The notes under the pieces were generated by a model that did no database searches, was not told the origin of the DNA, and worked only from the letters and a program-made list of their open reading frames with translations. From NCBI GenBank assembly GCA_019115865.1, contig DXCT01000044.1:1-64000 (forward strand): a DNA stretch of 64,000 nucleotides, read 5' to 3'. Shown one piece after another: positions 1-9,129 of the stretch. Position numbers and translations under genes: made by a program. This DNA comes from Candidatus Yaniella excrementavium (GTDB lineage: Bacteria > Actinomycetota > Actinomycetes > Actinomycetales > Micrococcaceae). How positions within the stretch are numbered: position 1 is the first letter of the stretch; each line of letters starts with the position of its first letter.

Positions 1-39
<39 letters not shown>

Positions 40-170
40 CTATGAAACAATTCAATCAACAGACCAGGCCGGAAACAGCCCAATCCCTGGCACCACCACA
101 ACAATCACACGGAGGTATGACCATCATGGCAACCATTCAAAAAATAAATGGCATCAAACAAACTTGGCAC

Positions 171-190
171 ACTATTGAGTTCTCAAACAA
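171..190 (-). promoter_or_regulatory. boxA-like antitermination element in rRNA leader
   Basis: The minus strand reads TTGTTTGAGAACTCAATAGT about 130 nt before the 16S 5' end. This matches the boxA-type motif found in actinobacterial rRNA leaders, where Nus factors bind nascent RNA for antitermination. The match is by motif and position only. Confidence 0.7.
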
Positions 191-299
191 CCACACCAAC
201 CCAACAACACCCCCACACAACGTGAGACCATCATCAGACAGTGCAAACAAACACGATCCACGAAACATCATGAACCACACCAAACACGGTGCAGACACA

Positions 300-329
300 A
301 CGCTAAACCAAATCAGAAAACAAAGTCAA
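300..329 (-). promoter_or_regulatory. candidate proximal rRNA promoter
   Basis: On the minus strand a -35-like TTGACT (324-329) is followed after 18 nt by TAGCGT (300-305), upstream of boxA and 16S. The -10 fits the loose actinobacterial TANNNT form. It is a weaker candidate than the distal one. Confidence 0.4.
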
Positions 330-585
330 ATCGGCATGAACGGAACGTAACATCACCATCACCCACAACACAACAGCTGCAAGCAACAACGACCAACACT
401 AGCAGACAACCCACCAGCAACGCCAACCCGAACACCATGAACCTGATCACACACCCAAACAGTCAACAAACCATCCAAGCACGCACCACATCAACGCTAC
501 CACAAAGTAACACCAACATGAACCAGACCCAACACCAACCTGAAGTCTCCAACAACACTCAGCTCAGCAACCGGACCGAATCAAC

Positions 586-616
586 AGCATACCACAACGT
601 GACATCAACCTGTCAA
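586..616 (-). promoter_or_regulatory. candidate main rRNA promoter
   Basis: The minus strand carries a perfect -35 TTGACA (611-616) and a TATGCT -10 (586-591) preceded by TGG, an extended -10. The spacer is 19 nt, slightly long. Placement upstream of the leader makes it the best candidate for the principal rrn promoter. Everything from here to 40 (about 545 nt) would be transcribed leader. That leader is strikingly poor in C on the transcribed strand. Confidence 0.5.
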
Positions 617-713
617 CCCAACCGATTCCCTCAGGACCGCTATACAAATTTTTCACAAAAACCTTCATGTCACAACGCTTCACGTCTCCGATCCGCCCTG
701 GGCACGAGAGATA

Positions 714-741
714 ACTATACACACCAAAAACCAGAACGCAA
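714..741 (-). promoter_or_regulatory. candidate distal rRNA promoter next to the tyrS terminator
   Basis: Minus strand TTGCGT (736-741), 16-nt spacer, TATAGT (714-719). The -35 begins exactly where the tyrS terminator stem ends, so the first possible rRNA promoter starts directly behind it. Confidence 0.35.
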
Positions 742-795
742 AATCGGCGGATGCAATTGGAACTGTGGTCTTGTTCCGCATGAATCCGCCGATTT
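741..795 (-). terminator. terminator-like hairpin downstream of tyrS
   Basis: A perfect 12-bp stem (AAATCGGCGGAT at 741-752 against ATCCGCCGATTT at 784-795) encloses a second stem GGAAC/GTTCC (759-763 and 773-777). Read in the tyrS direction it ends in a short T run. It lies about 55 nt past the tyrS stop and separates tyrS from rRNA transcription. Confidence 0.7.
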
Positions 796-848
796 CTAGA
801 GCTGCTGTATTCAGGTTTGATGATGAGATTCTATTTGAGACTTAGATC

Positions 849-2174
849 TCAGGAATTACTGGAGTCCAAATCGATAAAGCCTAGGTTCTTACGTCCGCGA
901 CGTACAACAAAGTATTTCTCGTGCAGAGCATCCGCTGCGGTGAACACCTGTTCCGGGTCTTGAACTTTGATGTTGTTCAAATATGCCCCACCGTCGCTCA
1001 CAGTTCGCCGAGCCGAAGACTTCGACTTCTCTAGTCCCGTTGCAACCAAGAGATCTACAATTGTTATCTCCTCGCCGAAACCAGTTTGTTTGGCCGTCGG
1101 AAGCTCCGAACCAGCCGCGTACAGCGTAGCCACGTCAATTGTTTCAAGTTCACCGCGGCCAAAGAGCGCATCAGAGGCATCAATGGCCCGTTGCGTTTGG
1201 TTTTCTCCATGAACCAACGAAGTCACTTCCCAGGCCAGACGACGTTGAGCTTCGCGACGGAAGGGTTCATCAACCACTTTCTGTTCGTATTCTGCGATGT
1301 CTGCGCGACTGAGAAAAGTAAAGACTTTCAGTCGTTCTACTACGTCGGCGTCCGCGGTATTAAGCCAAAATTGGTAGAAGGTGTATGGGGAGCACATTTC
1401 TGAGTTTAACCAAATGGCATTGCCCTCGGATTTACCGAACTTTGTTCCGTCGGCATTCGTAATTAGTGGGGTGCCGATAGCGTGTACGTGTTCGCCTTCT
1501 ACCTTGCGCACAAGTTCTGTTCCGGATGTGAGGTTGCCCCATTGATCTGAGCCACCCGTTTGCAAGGTGACGTTGTGGCGCCGATACAACTCCATAAAGT
1601 CCATACCCTGTAAGACCTGATAGGAGAATTCGGTATATGAGATTCCTTCATCAGAGTCCAGCCGCGAGGCGACAATCTCTTTACGAACCATAGTGCCGAC
1701 ACGAAAATGCTTTCCGATATCCCGTAGAAAATCCAGGGCCGACAACCCACCGGTCCAGTCCAGGTTGTTCACCATTGTGGCGCCATTTGCGCCTTCAAAA
1801 GATAGGTAGTGCTCAATCTGTGTTCGGAGTGAATCGACCCAACCTTCGACTGTGTCACGAGTATTAAGACTGCGTTCACTCGATTGACGCGGATCTCCAA
1901 TCAGTCCGGTCGCACCACCCACCAAGGCTACGGGGTAGTGGCCCGCCAATTGCAATCTGCGTAGCACCAAAAGCTGCACGAGATGGCCAAGATGCAGCGA
2001 TGCAGCCGTGGGATCGAAGCCGCAATAATAGTTTACTGGGTCCCCTGCTAGGGCTTCTTCGAGTTTGGCTTCATCAGTCGAGACCTGTATAAGGCCACGC
2101 CATTGCAGTTCTTGCCAAATATTGTCGAAGGAAGGATCATTTGTTTGTCGACTCAAAAACTCTTCATTACTCAC
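849..2174 (-). CDS. tyrS: tyrosyl-tRNA synthetase
   Basis: Class I aminoacyl-tRNA synthetase that charges tRNA-Tyr in the cytoplasm. The 441 residues carry the HIGH-type signature HLGH at 61-64 within CGFDPTAASLHLGHL, the tyrosine-pocket stretch GGSDQWGN near 207-214, and the KMSKS-type loop KFGKS at 245-249. A C-terminal S4-like RNA-binding domain spans roughly 370-440. The start is GTG with no clear Shine-Dalgarno; TAGTTT lies 7 nt before it, so a leaderless transcript is possible. The gene lies downstream of a HelD-type helicase and upstream of the rRNA operon, an arrangement familiar from Arthrobacter relatives. Length and motifs are ordinary, and identification is secure. Confidence 0.98.
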   Translation of the reverse strand: MSNEEFLSRQTNDPSFDNIWQELQWRGLIQVSTDEAKLEEALAGDPVNYYCGFDPTAASLHLGHLVQLLVLRRLQLAGHYPVALVGGATGLIGDPRQSSERSLNTRDTVEGWVDSLRTQIEHYLSFEGANGATMVNNLDWTGGLSALDFLRDIGKHFRVGTMVRKEIVASRLDSDEGISYTEFSYQVLQGMDFMELYRRHNVTLQTGGSDQWGNLTSGTELVRKVEGEHVHAIGTPLITNADGTKFGKSEGNAIWLNSEMCSPYTFYQFWLNTADADVVERLKVFTFLSRADIAEYEQKVVDEPFRREAQRRLAWEVTSLVHGENQTQRAIDASDALFGRGELETIDVATLYAAGSELPTAKQTGFGEEITIVDLLVATGLEKSKSSARRTVSDGGAYLNNIKVQDPEQVFTAADALHEKYFVVRRGRKNLGFIDLDSSNS

Positions 2175-2221
2175 GCTGATTAAACTACCAGGTCCTATTG
2201 TGGCTGAATAAAGATTCTTGC

Positions 2222-4498
2222 TTATATGTCGCGAAGCCCTACTGGCAACGCTTCATTTGCCGCGGTTGTAATGAGAGTCAGGCTCTGGGTAGCACGTGTC
2301 ATCGCCACATAGAGATCACCGACCGAACCGTTCGCAAATGCAACCACGTGTTGTGGCTCTGCAATAATCACTGCGTCATACTCCAGGCCTTTTGCCTGTT
2401 GTGGGGTCACCAGCGCTATATCTCGTTGACGGCGTCGTCCTGCACCTGTCCAAACTCTTTTCGGATAGGCACTTTCAAGTTGCCGATATGCATCAACATA
2501 CTGGTCAGCCGTGACGATCACGCCTACCAGTCCCCCTGATTGTCGCTTTAAGTCTGAAGCCACGACGCGCAGCAGTGTCGCGCCGAGGCTTTCATGGGTG
2601 GTTCGAATAAGTTCCGGGTCAAAGTCTCCCTGGCGTAGAGCTTTAGGTGTAGTGACTGGTCGACCCGCACGAGTAGCTACATGCGTTGCAACATCAGTAA
2701 TACGTTCCGGGGTCCTGTAGTTCACGGTCAGTTCCGACAGTCTCCAGTTCTGCCCTGCAAATGGTTCCAGTACTGATGCCCAGTCCGTACTGGCGTCGGC
2801 CCAGGAAGCCTGCGCCAGATCGCCAACAATAGTGAAGGAACGCAAGGGTGAACGACGAAATAACATCCGCCATTGCATGTAGGTCAGTTCCTGGGCTTCA
2901 TCGACAATGACATGTCCATATGTCCAAGTACGATCAGCTTTTGCACGATCTGCCACTGAAGCCCAGGTAGTTTCGGGTTCTTGGGCTGCAGCAAGCATTT
3001 CGGCTGTAACAATGCCGTCCACGCCAATGTCTTCCAGAGCATTGTACATATTCTCCAACGCGGCTTCTGCGGTATCCAGATTGCGTTGATTGAAGGACTG
3101 TGCCGCTTCTGCGGTATCTGCTACAAGTTCGCCTAATAGCTCCGCTGCTTCATCAATTAACGGAACATCAGCATCAGTAAATGGGGTCCCCGGTTCTCTC
3201 AGTAGTGTCAGGATCTCGCTTGTGCTCAACATAGGGGCCGAGTCGACCAAATATTTCGGTTGGGACAACAGTTCCTTGACAACTCCGGTAGGTGTCAGCG
3301 GTTTCCAACACATATTCAGCAGCCGCCGAACATCACGAGACTGCCGGATTTCCTGGTGCAGATATGACCTGTCAGCCTTATTTACGAGACCATCTTCACG
3401 TTTCGGGCTCACAATATCGCGCAGCTGGTCATATAACGTGCGGACCATATGATCGACAAAGACTTCTCGAGCTTGATTATGTGGTCGTTCAGAATTCCGA
3501 GCATGCGTAATTGCCCTGCGAATCTGTACTGGACGCACTCTTAGCTCAGTACCATCGACCTGCACCCAGGTGGTTTTCGGGATAGAACGTTGGCGGAGAG
3601 TCACAGCGTTAGCAAGGACTTCGGTCATCACTGACCGTCCCTTGATTTCAGCCGCGGATCGGTCATACTCGGGGACAGCCTCGATACCTGGATACAACTT
3701 ACCGACCGAGCTCATCACTACCCCGGTCTCCCCCAACGAGGGAAGGACCTGGTCGATGTAGTTCATGAACGCTTCGGAGGGGCCAACGAGCAGGACACCG
3801 CTTTTCGCAAGTCGATCACGGTGCGTATACAGCAGGTAGGCGGCACGATGTAGTGCAACTGCGGTTTTGCCGGTACCTGGTCCCCCCTGAACGATGAGCA
3901 CGCCACGCATTTCATCACGAATAATCTCGTCTTGTTCGCGTTGAATCGTGGCGACGATATCGCCCATGACTCCGGTTCGCGGTGCACTTACAGCAGACAG
4001 TAATGTCTGAGAAGCTTCGCCGGGATGAGCACTTTGTAGTACATCATCCTCAAACGATTCGATTTCACGCCCTGCCATCATAATGTGACGGCGCCGAGCC
4101 ACGCCCTGTGATTTGGCTGCGGTGGCTTGATAAAACGGTGCAGCCTCCGGGGCACGCCAGTCCACAAGTAGGCGTGCCCGCTCATCATCTGATAGCCCAA
4201 TACGACCGATATGACGATGAGTTTGTTGCTCTGTATCTAGACGGCCAAACACTAACCGGTCGTCTACAGCGTTCAGTTGGTTAATGCGGTCTTGATAGAG
4301 ACTGGCAAACGAATCGCGCTCGGACTGGTTCTGAAAAGACCCCTGTAGTCCTTGGGCTTGAATACGTTGGAGTTGTTGTTGTTTTTCGTCCCGGAGTTCA
4401 TCTAAACGTTCATAGAGTTTGGCTACATACCCACGCTCCGTAGCCAGTTCTTGTTCATACCAAGACGGGGTATCGCTTGACCCTTTTTGGTCGGTCAC
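2222..4498 (-). CDS. helD: HelD-family (UvrD-like) RNA polymerase-associated helicase
   Basis: Superfamily 1 ATPase of the HelD/HelR type. In actinobacteria this family binds RNA polymerase and clears stalled complexes, in some species protecting it from rifamycins. The protein has a charged N-terminal coiled-coil-like arm (about 10-80), the WRAPEAAPFY segment near 114-123, Walker A GGPGTGKT near 205-212, a Walker B-like VDEAQELT, and C-terminal helicase motifs including VTPQQAKGLEYDAVI and VAMTRATQSL. An upstream TTG at 4501 would add one residue, but AAGGAG lies 5 nt from the GTG at 4498, so I prefer GTG. It sits between argH and tyrS, 55 nt after argH. No rifamycin-associated element is visible upstream. 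A general UvrD-like repair helicase is less likely because of the N-terminal arm. Confidence 0.85.
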   Translation of the reverse strand: MTDQKGSSDTPSWYEQELATERGYVAKLYERLDELRDEKQQQLQRIQAQGLQGSFQNQSERDSFASLYQDRINQLNAVDDRLVFGRLDTEQQTHRHIGRIGLSDDERARLLVDWRAPEAAPFYQATAAKSQGVARRRHIMMAGREIESFEDDVLQSAHPGEASQTLLSAVSAPRTGVMGDIVATIQREQDEIIRDEMRGVLIVQGGPGTGKTAVALHRAAYLLYTHRDRLAKSGVLLVGPSEAFMNYIDQVLPSLGETGVVMSSVGKLYPGIEAVPEYDRSAAEIKGRSVMTEVLANAVTLRQRSIPKTTWVQVDGTELRVRPVQIRRAITHARNSERPHNQAREVFVDHMVRTLYDQLRDIVSPKREDGLVNKADRSYLHQEIRQSRDVRRLLNMCWKPLTPTGVVKELLSQPKYLVDSAPMLSTSEILTLLREPGTPFTDADVPLIDEAAELLGELVADTAEAAQSFNQRNLDTAEAALENMYNALEDIGVDGIVTAEMLAAAQEPETTWASVADRAKADRTWTYGHVIVDEAQELTYMQWRMLFRRSPLRSFTIVGDLAQASWADASTDWASVLEPFAGQNWRLSELTVNYRTPERITDVATHVATRAGRPVTTPKALRQGDFDPELIRTTHESLGATLLRVVASDLKRQSGGLVGVIVTADQYVDAYRQLESAYPKRVWTGAGRRRQRDIALVTPQQAKGLEYDAVIIAEPQHVVAFANGSVGDLYVAMTRATQSLTLITTAANEALPVGLRDI

Positions 4499-4532
4499 CA
4501 AAGCTCCTTTACTGCTAGCACTTAGCTAACTT

Positions 4533-4554
4533 CGACCACTCAGTCTAGTGGTCG
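4533..4554 (-). terminator. short hairpin after argH
   Basis: Inverted repeat CGACCACT (4533-4540) and AGTGGTCG (4547-4554) with a 6-nt loop, starting directly behind the argH stop. There is no T run, so it may be a weak terminator or a stabilising 3' stem rather than a full terminator. Confidence 0.4.
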
Positions 4555-4555
4555 T

Positions 4556-6028
<1,473 letters not shown>

Positions 6029-6236
6029 TTACTCCTAGCCTCAAAACTATCAAAAATCCATCAGGCACATGGACTCCCAACCCCCAGAACACAAAACAGG
6101 CCCTTTGCGAGTTCTGATAGGTGCAAACAAGTGTTCGCGCAGATCGCGACCCCGTCCATTCGCGTCACACGCTCAGCACCCAGAGCATTGAGCACCCCGT
6201 TGCTGCCTTGAAGGCACTTCGTATCCGAAAATTGTC

Positions 6237-6251
6237 TAAACTGCATACATG
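6237..6251 (+). promoter_or_regulatory. candidate leaderless -10 box for the ankyrin gene
   Basis: TAAACT (6237-6242) ends 6 nt before the ATG at 6249, and there is no Shine-Dalgarno sequence. This geometry would place transcription start at or next to the start codon. No good -35 is visible. The rest of 6005-6236 shows no gene that I can support. Confidence 0.4.
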
Positions 6252-6686
6252 ACTGATAAAGAACCGGAACTGTCAGACGAACAGGTCGAATTTCTCAATG
6301 CGCTGTTTGACTTCGCCCGAGAGGGGAAAGTACAAGCTTTGTCGTCGGCTATCGATCAAGGTATACCGGTAGATCTCACGAACCACAACGGTGATACATT
6401 TTTGATTTTGGCAGCCTACCGTGAACAGGCCGCGGTGGTAGATGCACTCATCGAGCGTCAAGCAGATGTTAACGTATTGAATAGTCGGGGGCAGTCAGCG
6501 TTAACGAGTTCAATTTTCATGCAAAACAAAGAGATATCGACAGCCTTGCTCAATGCTGGTGCGGATCCTGATCACGGTCCGCAGTCGGCTCGGGCGACAA
6601 TAACAGCGATGGGTTTAGAAACGATGGGCAACTTCTTAGCAGCCTATGAGAATCGCCCTGTGACTGGTCCACCCGAAGAACATTAA
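6249..6686 (+). CDS. ankyrin-repeat protein
   Basis: A small soluble protein of 145 residues made of about three ankyrin repeats. Repeat-like units run from roughly 25 to 120, including GDTFLILAAYREQAAVVDALIERQADVNV-type helix-loop signatures with the typical ADVN and GADPD turns. Ankyrin repeats bind protein partners; the partner is unknown. It has no signal peptide and no membrane segment. It lies on the plus strand between argH and argR, ten bases before a lipoprotein gene with which it may be co-transcribed. Family assignment is firm and the role is unassigned. Confidence 0.85.
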   Translation: MTDKEPELSDEQVEFLNALFDFAREGKVQALSSAIDQGIPVDLTNHNGDTFLILAAYREQAAVVDALIERQADVNVLNSRGQSALTSSIFMQNKEISTALLNAGADPDHGPQSARATITAMGLETMGNFLAAYENRPVTGPPEEH

Positions 6687-6747
6687 TAAGCAATACATGG
6701 GGTGTATGGGCATCACCCGCATCACATCCCCTATACGAGGAGCACTT

Positions 6748-7506
6748 TTGAATAGAACGATGACGCGACCAACTCGATGGCTTTCACTGACAGGACTGGG
6801 AGTCGTCTCCGCTTGGACACTTGCTGCGTGCGGTGGCGGTCCCCCAGAATTGACGGAAATTTCTGAATCGGCACAACAATCCATGGAAGAAGCAGAGTCC
6901 CTGTCTTATACTCTGTCAGATCCAGACGGTGTCCATGCAAACGACCTAACTTCCCTGGAATTTGCTGGGCAAACCGATCAGGCAAACTTCGCGATCAATG
7001 CGAACACGGCTGATATGGACATGGAGATCTTGGTCGTTGATCAGGAAACTACGTTTATCCGAATGACCTTCACGGATGAAAACATGCAGGCAATGTTTGA
7101 CGCCGAAGGCATTGAAGAAGGTCAATGGATCCAAACTCCAGAGTCTGAAGTCGCTGATATTGAACAATTTACCGATGAATTTGAAGGGCTCTCAGATCGG
7201 ACGTTTGCCCTCACCGAGGGACTCACAGAAGAAGACTTGGAAGCAGTAGAAGTTGAAGAAACGGAGCTGGAAGACCAAGCGGTCTATAAATATACTGTTC
7301 CTGCCACGGGTGACACGGAAACCGAACTCTATCCTGGAGCGGACACTGTCACATTCTATTTTTCGCAAGATACATCTGAATTAGTCCAGGTCGAGGCCAG
7401 TGCAGACGAAAACACGGCCACTCATACATATGGTGACTACGATGCGGTAGATCCGGTAGAAGCTCCACCTGAAGATGAGATCGCCGACCTAGACTGGGAG
7501 TTCTAA
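6748..7506 (+). CDS. LppX/LprG-like lipoprotein
   Basis: Exported lipoprotein of about 252 residues. The N-terminus has a basic start, a hydrophobic stretch and the lipobox LAAC followed by GGG near residues 24-30, so it is probably anchored to the outer face of the membrane. The mature part is very acidic, with repeated Glu/Asp, and has the beta-rich look of LppX/LprAFG or LolA-like lipid-binding proteins; that assignment is tentative. I chose the TTG at 6748 because GAGGAG lies 5 nt upstream. The ATG at 6697 gives an extension with no signal-peptide logic, and the ATG at 6760 is too far from the ribosome site. The gene is followed by a strong terminator. Confidence 0.65.
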   Translation: MNRTMTRPTRWLSLTGLGVVSAWTLAACGGGPPELTEISESAQQSMEEAESLSYTLSDPDGVHANDLTSLEFAGQTDQANFAINANTADMDMEILVVDQETTFIRMTFTDENMQAMFDAEGIEEGQWIQTPESEVADIEQFTDEFEGLSDRTFALTEGLTEEDLEAVEVEETELEDQAVYKYTVPATGDTETELYPGADTVTFYFSQDTSELVQVEASADENTATHTYGDYDAVDPVEAPPEDEIADLDWEF

Positions 7507-7542
7507 TCTCAAGCGACGTTCACACGGCACACATCTAACGAG

Positions 7543-7580
7543 GCGCTCGAATACGAGTAGTTCATTCGAGCGCTTTGTTG
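7543..7580 (+). terminator. terminator of the lipoprotein gene
   Basis: Perfect 10-bp stem GCGCTCGAAT (7543-7552) and ATTCGAGCGC (7564-7573) with an 11-nt loop, followed by TTTGTTGTTT on the plus strand. It separates the lipoprotein gene from the converging argR. Confidence 0.85.
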
Positions 7581-7587
7581 TTTGTTC

Positions 7588-8103
7588 TTAGGACCGGGGT
7601 TCTTGCTCCGCATAGCGAATGAACTCCGAAGCGACCTCAGAGCCACCGTCGGCAAGTCGGGTGACCACCATGATCGAGTCGTCACCTGCAATACTGCCCA
7701 AAACGCTCGCCAATCTCGCATGATCAATTGCCGAAGCCAAAAACTGCGCTGCTCCTGGAGGCGTGCGAAGCACCGCGATGTTACCGGATCCTTCGGCCGA
7801 CAACAGCAAGTCTCTACACAAGGCAGAAAGTCGTGCACCTGTTGCTTCTGAAGTTTGGACCCCTGCGAGTACAGCAGCACCTGTTTTGTCTTCCGAGGGA
7901 ACGTGATACACCGTGACGCCGGATTCGGTGCGTATCCTCGTAGCACCGATATCGACTAAATCTCGAGACAGTGTGCCTTGAGTAACTGACACACCACGTC
8001 GCTGGAGCGCATCTGCCAATTCCGCTTGAGAACGGATATGTTCGATACTGAGCACGGTCCGAATTTCGTGCTGTCGAGCAGCCTTGGTCAACGGAGTCGT
8101 CAT
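7588..8103 (-). CDS. argR: arginine repressor
   Basis: ArgR controls arginine genes by binding ARG boxes as a hexamer with arginine as co-repressor. The 171-residue form starting MTTPLTKAARQ has the winged-helix N-domain (about 10-75) with VTQGTLSRDL, a typical ArgR recognition helix. The C-terminal domain includes the GDDSIMVV segment of the arginine-binding hexamer core. An open frame continues 30 codons upstream but overlaps argF, and the N-terminus of known ArgR fits the ATG at 8103. It is the last gene of argCJBDFR, 2 nt after argF, so the operon encodes its own repressor. Confidence 0.96.
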   Translation of the reverse strand: MTTPLTKAARQHEIRTVLSIEHIRSQAELADALQRRGVSVTQGTLSRDLVDIGATRIRTESGVTVYHVPSEDKTGAAVLAGVQTSEATGARLSALCRDLLLSAEGSGNIAVLRTPPGAAQFLASAIDHARLASVLGSIAGDDSIMVVTRLADGGSEVASEFIRYAEQEPRS

Positions 8104-8105
8104 AG

Positions 8106-9104
8106 TTAATGCACTTTGCTCCGAGAGGCTTCTGCATGCGGCAGGACCAACTCTTCGGGAATTTCTGCCAGCCCAGAAGCATATAGTAACCATGCGATCA
8201 GAGCCTTCTGAGCATGCAGTCGGTTTTCTGCCTCGTCAAACACTCGCGATTGTGGTCCGTCAATCACTTCGGATGAAACCTCATATTCCCGGTATGCGGG
8301 CAAGCAGTGCAAGAATATGGCGTTATCTGCAGCTTGATCCATGGCAGCGCTATCCACCGAGTACGCTTCAAATAATTTCAAGCGTTGTTCAGTTTCGTTT
8401 TCCTGCCCCATAGAAATCCAAGTATCAGTCACAACGACATCGGCAGCTTCAAGGGCTTTTTGTGCATCCGTGGTCACCATAATGGTTCCTCCGGTTTCGT
8501 GTGCACGCTCTTTAGCAGCCGCGATAATAGCTTCAGAGGGCAAGTAACCTTCCGGACCGGCGATCCGAACATGCATGCCTGCAGTGGCCCCGCCGAGCAG
8601 ATAGGAATTTGCCATGTTGTTGGCAGCGTCGCCCAGATACGTCATCACAAGTCCCTGGGTAGAACCACAGTGTTCTCGGACAGTTTGCAGGTCAGCGAGC
8701 ACCTGGCAAGGATGGTAATCATCCGTAAGCGCGTTTATTATGGGAATAGCTGAGTGCTCAGCAAGCTCGTTGATCCCGGATTGTGCATAGGTGCGCCAGA
8801 TGACGACGGATACCATTCGCTCAAAAACCTTGGCTGAATCATAGATGGATTCTTTGTGCCCAAGTTGGGATTCACCAGGGTTGATAATGAGTGGGTTTCC
8901 GCCAAGTTCGGTCAACCCCGCGGCGAAAGAAATTCTCGTACGCGTCGAAGTCTTATCAAACATGACAATTCCGGTCTGTGGACCAGCTAGCGGTTTGAAG
9001 GAATAGCGCTGTGCCTTCATTATCTCCGCCAGATCAAGAACTTCAGCTTGTTCGGCTCCGGTGAGGTCGGTATCGACCAGAAAATGGCGTGGTGTTGTTG
9101 TCAT
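8106..9104 (-). CDS. argF: ornithine carbamoyltransferase
   Basis: Makes citrulline from ornithine and carbamoyl phosphate. The 332-residue protein has the carbamoyl-phosphate loop STRTR at 53-57, the HxxQ-type segment YHPCQVLADL, and the ornithine-side HCLPAYR motif near 267-273. AAGGAG precedes the ATG at 8 nt. It follows argD by 25 nt and precedes argR by 2 nt within the operon. Nothing is unusual. Confidence 0.98.
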   Translation of the reverse strand: MTTTPRHFLVDTDLTGAEQAEVLDLAEIMKAQRYSFKPLAGPQTGIVMFDKTSTRTRISFAAGLTELGGNPLIINPGESQLGHKESIYDSAKVFERMVSVVIWRTYAQSGINELAEHSAIPIINALTDDYHPCQVLADLQTVREHCGSTQGLVMTYLGDAANNMANSYLLGGATAGMHVRIAGPEGYLPSEAIIAAAKERAHETGGTIMVTTDAQKALEAADVVVTDTWISMGQENETEQRLKLFEAYSVDSAAMDQAADNAIFLHCLPAYREYEVSSEVIDGPQSRVFDEAENRLHAQKALIAWLLYASGLAEIPEELVLPHAEASRSKVH

Positions 9105-9129
9105 GGGGACCGCTCCTTATAATTCTGGT

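Noticed and set aside
42..799. Two open frames of about 100-120 codons on the plus strand in the rRNA leader.
   Set aside because: They result from the A/C-rich, G-poor strand that lacks stops. No ribosome sites or family signs, and they are antisense to the leader with its boxA and promoters.
836..851. TGAGA/TCTCA repeat at the tyrS stop.
   Set aside because: Only 5 bp; the longer stem at 741-795 is the better terminator.
4502..4555. Rifamycin-associated element before helD.
   Set aside because: No match to the GC-rich 19-bp palindrome; only a short argH 3' hairpin is there.
7509..7946. Minus-strand frames overlapping argR, and similar ones over pnp, infB and others.
   Set aside because: They lie within well-supported genes in another frame and lack starts, ribosome sites or domains.
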